DNA from: Actinomycetota bacterium
Lineage (GTDB): Bacteria > Actinomycetota > Actinomycetes > Actinomycetales > Microbacteriaceae
Assembly: GCA_029865895.1 (NCBI GenBank)
Contig: JARXAN010000014.1
Span: 1 to 35,702 of the forward strand
DNA length: 35,702 nt
Direction: 5' to 3'
Shown: positions 34,613 through 35,702 of the stretch, in pieces
Position numbering within the stretch: position 1 is the stretch's first letter
Layout of the letters: every line of letters begins with the position of its first letter
The notes under the pieces: generated by a model
Told to the model about the DNA's origin: nothing
What the model saw: the letters and a program-made list of their open reading frames with translations, nothing else
The model's database searches: none
Made by a program: the position numbers and the translations under genes

Positions 34613-35702
34613 ATGGCATTTGCTTCCGAACCATTAGACAAAGCACTGGTCGAACCAGTATCGCAGTTCATCAATGACTCTTTTCCGCAGGCTATTGGCC
34701 AGCTGGGTGAAATGGTCAAAATCCCAGGTATTGCCTGGGAGGCATTTGATGCAAACAATCTCGAGCGCTCGGCTGAGTTAGTCGCGGAGTACTTCACCGA
34801 GTTGAACTTCTTTGACTGGGTTCAGATCCGCAGGGCTCCTAAACCAAACGGGGAGATGGGTTCTCCAGCCGTCGTCGCCCGACGTGCCGGCAAGCCAAAT
34901 CGTCCACACGTGCTGCTTTACGCACACCACGATGTTCAACCGCCCGGTGACAGCGCGCTTTGGGAGACTGAACCCTTCACCGCAACCCTCAAAGGCGACC
35001 GACTCTTCGGTCGAGGCGTGTCGGATGACAAGAGCGGAATTATCACCCACCTCTACGCGATCCGCGCTCTGCAACAGCTGGCAGACCAGGTCGAAATTGG
35101 TGTCTCGATCTTTATCGAGGGCGAAGAGGAAGCCGGATCGGATTCCTTCGAGAACTTCCTGGCGGAAAACCGTGAGGATTTGGCAGCGGATCTAATCATC
35201 GTTGCCGACAGTGCTAACTGGTCTACTGAGATTCCAGCACTGACCACAAGCCTCAGGGGAGTGGTGTCACAGGTCTTTACCGTTCGGACCCTTGACCACG
35301 CGGTGCACTCCGGCATGTTCGGGGGCCCGCTGCCAGACGCGATGACCGCGATGGTGAAGATATTGGCTTCGCTGACCGATGAAGCCGGCGATGTCGCAAT
35401 CGAGGGCCTTCGATCCACCAAGTGCGATGACCTTCCGCTAACTCAAGCTGAGTTTGCAGGTTTGGCAGGCCTTCTAGAAGGCGTGAAGCCCATGGGGACC
35501 AAGTCGCTGGTTCAGCAGACCTGGGGAGAGCCCGCGGTGACCATAATCGGCATCGATGCTCCATCCGTTGCGCTTTCCTCCAACACGGCGCAGCCTTCAA
35601 TTAGCGCCAAAGTGTCGCTGAGAATTGCGCCGGATCAGGATCCAGCGGAAGCCTCGAAGCTTTTGCAGCAGCATTTGCTAGCCAATGCTCCTTTTGGAGC
35701 GC
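34613..35702 (+). CDS. M20 family dipeptidase (partial, 3' end cut)
   Basis: A metallopeptidase of the M20/ArgE/DapE family, probably a dipeptidase. The frame is open from the ATG at 34613 to the window end (363 codons), so the C-terminus is missing. Metal-site motifs are YAHHDVQP (His105, Asp107), GRGVSDDKSG (shared Asp) and EGEEEAGS (about 169-176, including the general-base Glu), followed by the start of a lid domain (DHAVHSGMFGG). Substrate unknown. It is divergent from DUF3043, and its mRNA may be leaderless. Confidence 0.88.
   Translation, partial: MAFASEPLDKALVEPVSQFINDSFPQAIGQLGEMVKIPGIAWEAFDANNLERSAELVAEYFTELNFFDWVQIRRAPKPNGEMGSPAVVARRAGKPNRPHVLLYAHHDVQPPGDSALWETEPFTATLKGDRLFGRGVSDDKSGIITHLYAIRALQQLADQVEIGVSIFIEGEEEAGSDSFENFLAENREDLAADLIIVADSANWSTEIPALTTSLRGVVSQVFTVRTLDHAVHSGMFGGPLPDAMTAMVKILASLTDEAGDVAIEGLRSTKCDDLPLTQAEFAGLAGLLEGVKPMGTKSLVQQTWGEPAVTIIGIDAPSVALSSNTAQPSISAKVSLRIAPDQDPAEASKLLQQHLLANAPFGA

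Noticed and set aside
1-35702. Mobile elements, CRISPR arrays, phage genes, tRNA or rRNA genes
   Set aside because: I looked for terminal repeats, spaced direct repeats, transposase or integrase motifs and tRNA-like folds, and saw none; all larger frames are housekeeping genes.

Overview
The window is a compact piece of an actinobacterial chromosome, most likely a small-genome member of the Microbacteriaceae (a Rhodoluna/Aquiluna-type freshwater lineage would fit). The assignment rests on gene content and order: a class II DAHP synthase next to an Rv2175c-type DNA-binding protein and a polyprenyl synthase; DUF3040 in front of mraZ; a division cluster without ftsA or ddl but with sepF, yggT and divIVA (wag31) after ftsZ; and DUF3043. 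The genus is inference. Genes are tightly packed: no gap between genes exceeds about 145 bases, many neighbours overlap by 4 bases (GTGA, ATGA, TTGA), and about half of the starts are GTG or TTG.

Region 1 (1-7264) holds the end of pyruvate carboxylase, peptide deformylase (def), a convergent long-chain acyl-CoA ligase, a ROK glucokinase, a PlsC-type acyltransferase, class II DAHP synthase, an Rv2175c-like regulator and a convergent polyprenyl diphosphate synthase. As far as I recall, this resembles the order around Rv2173-Rv2187 in Mycobacterium tuberculosis.

Region 2 (7321-29699) is the division and cell wall (dcw) cluster: DUF3040 with a clear terminator, then mraZ, rsmH, ftsL-like, ftsI, murE, murF, mraY, murD, ftsW, murG, murC, ftsQ, ftsZ, yggS, sepF, yggT, divIVA, lspA, rluD and dnaE, all on the + strand. 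These make lipid II from UDP-MurNAc-L-Ala-D-Glu (MurE, MurF, MraY, MurG, with MurC and MurD earlier), polymerise it at the septum (FtsW, FtsI, FtsQ, FtsL) and position the Z ring (FtsZ, SepF, DivIVA).

Region 3 (29696-35702) holds a convergent flavin reductase, hisD, nrdR, pyrD, a convergent aldo/keto reductase with DUF3043 upstream of it, and a divergent M20 dipeptidase cut by the window end.

I see no mobile element, CRISPR array, tRNA or rRNA, and the protein-coding content is ordinary. The more interesting signals are non-coding. They are a multi-stem RNA filling the mraZ-rsmH gap, a CRP/GlxR-like palindrome plus three phased MraZ boxes in front of mraZ, and a bulged stem-loop just above the ftsZ ribosome binding site. 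There is also an intrinsic terminator for the acyl-CoA ligase buried inside the def coding sequence, and compact divergent promoters that may give leaderless mRNAs.
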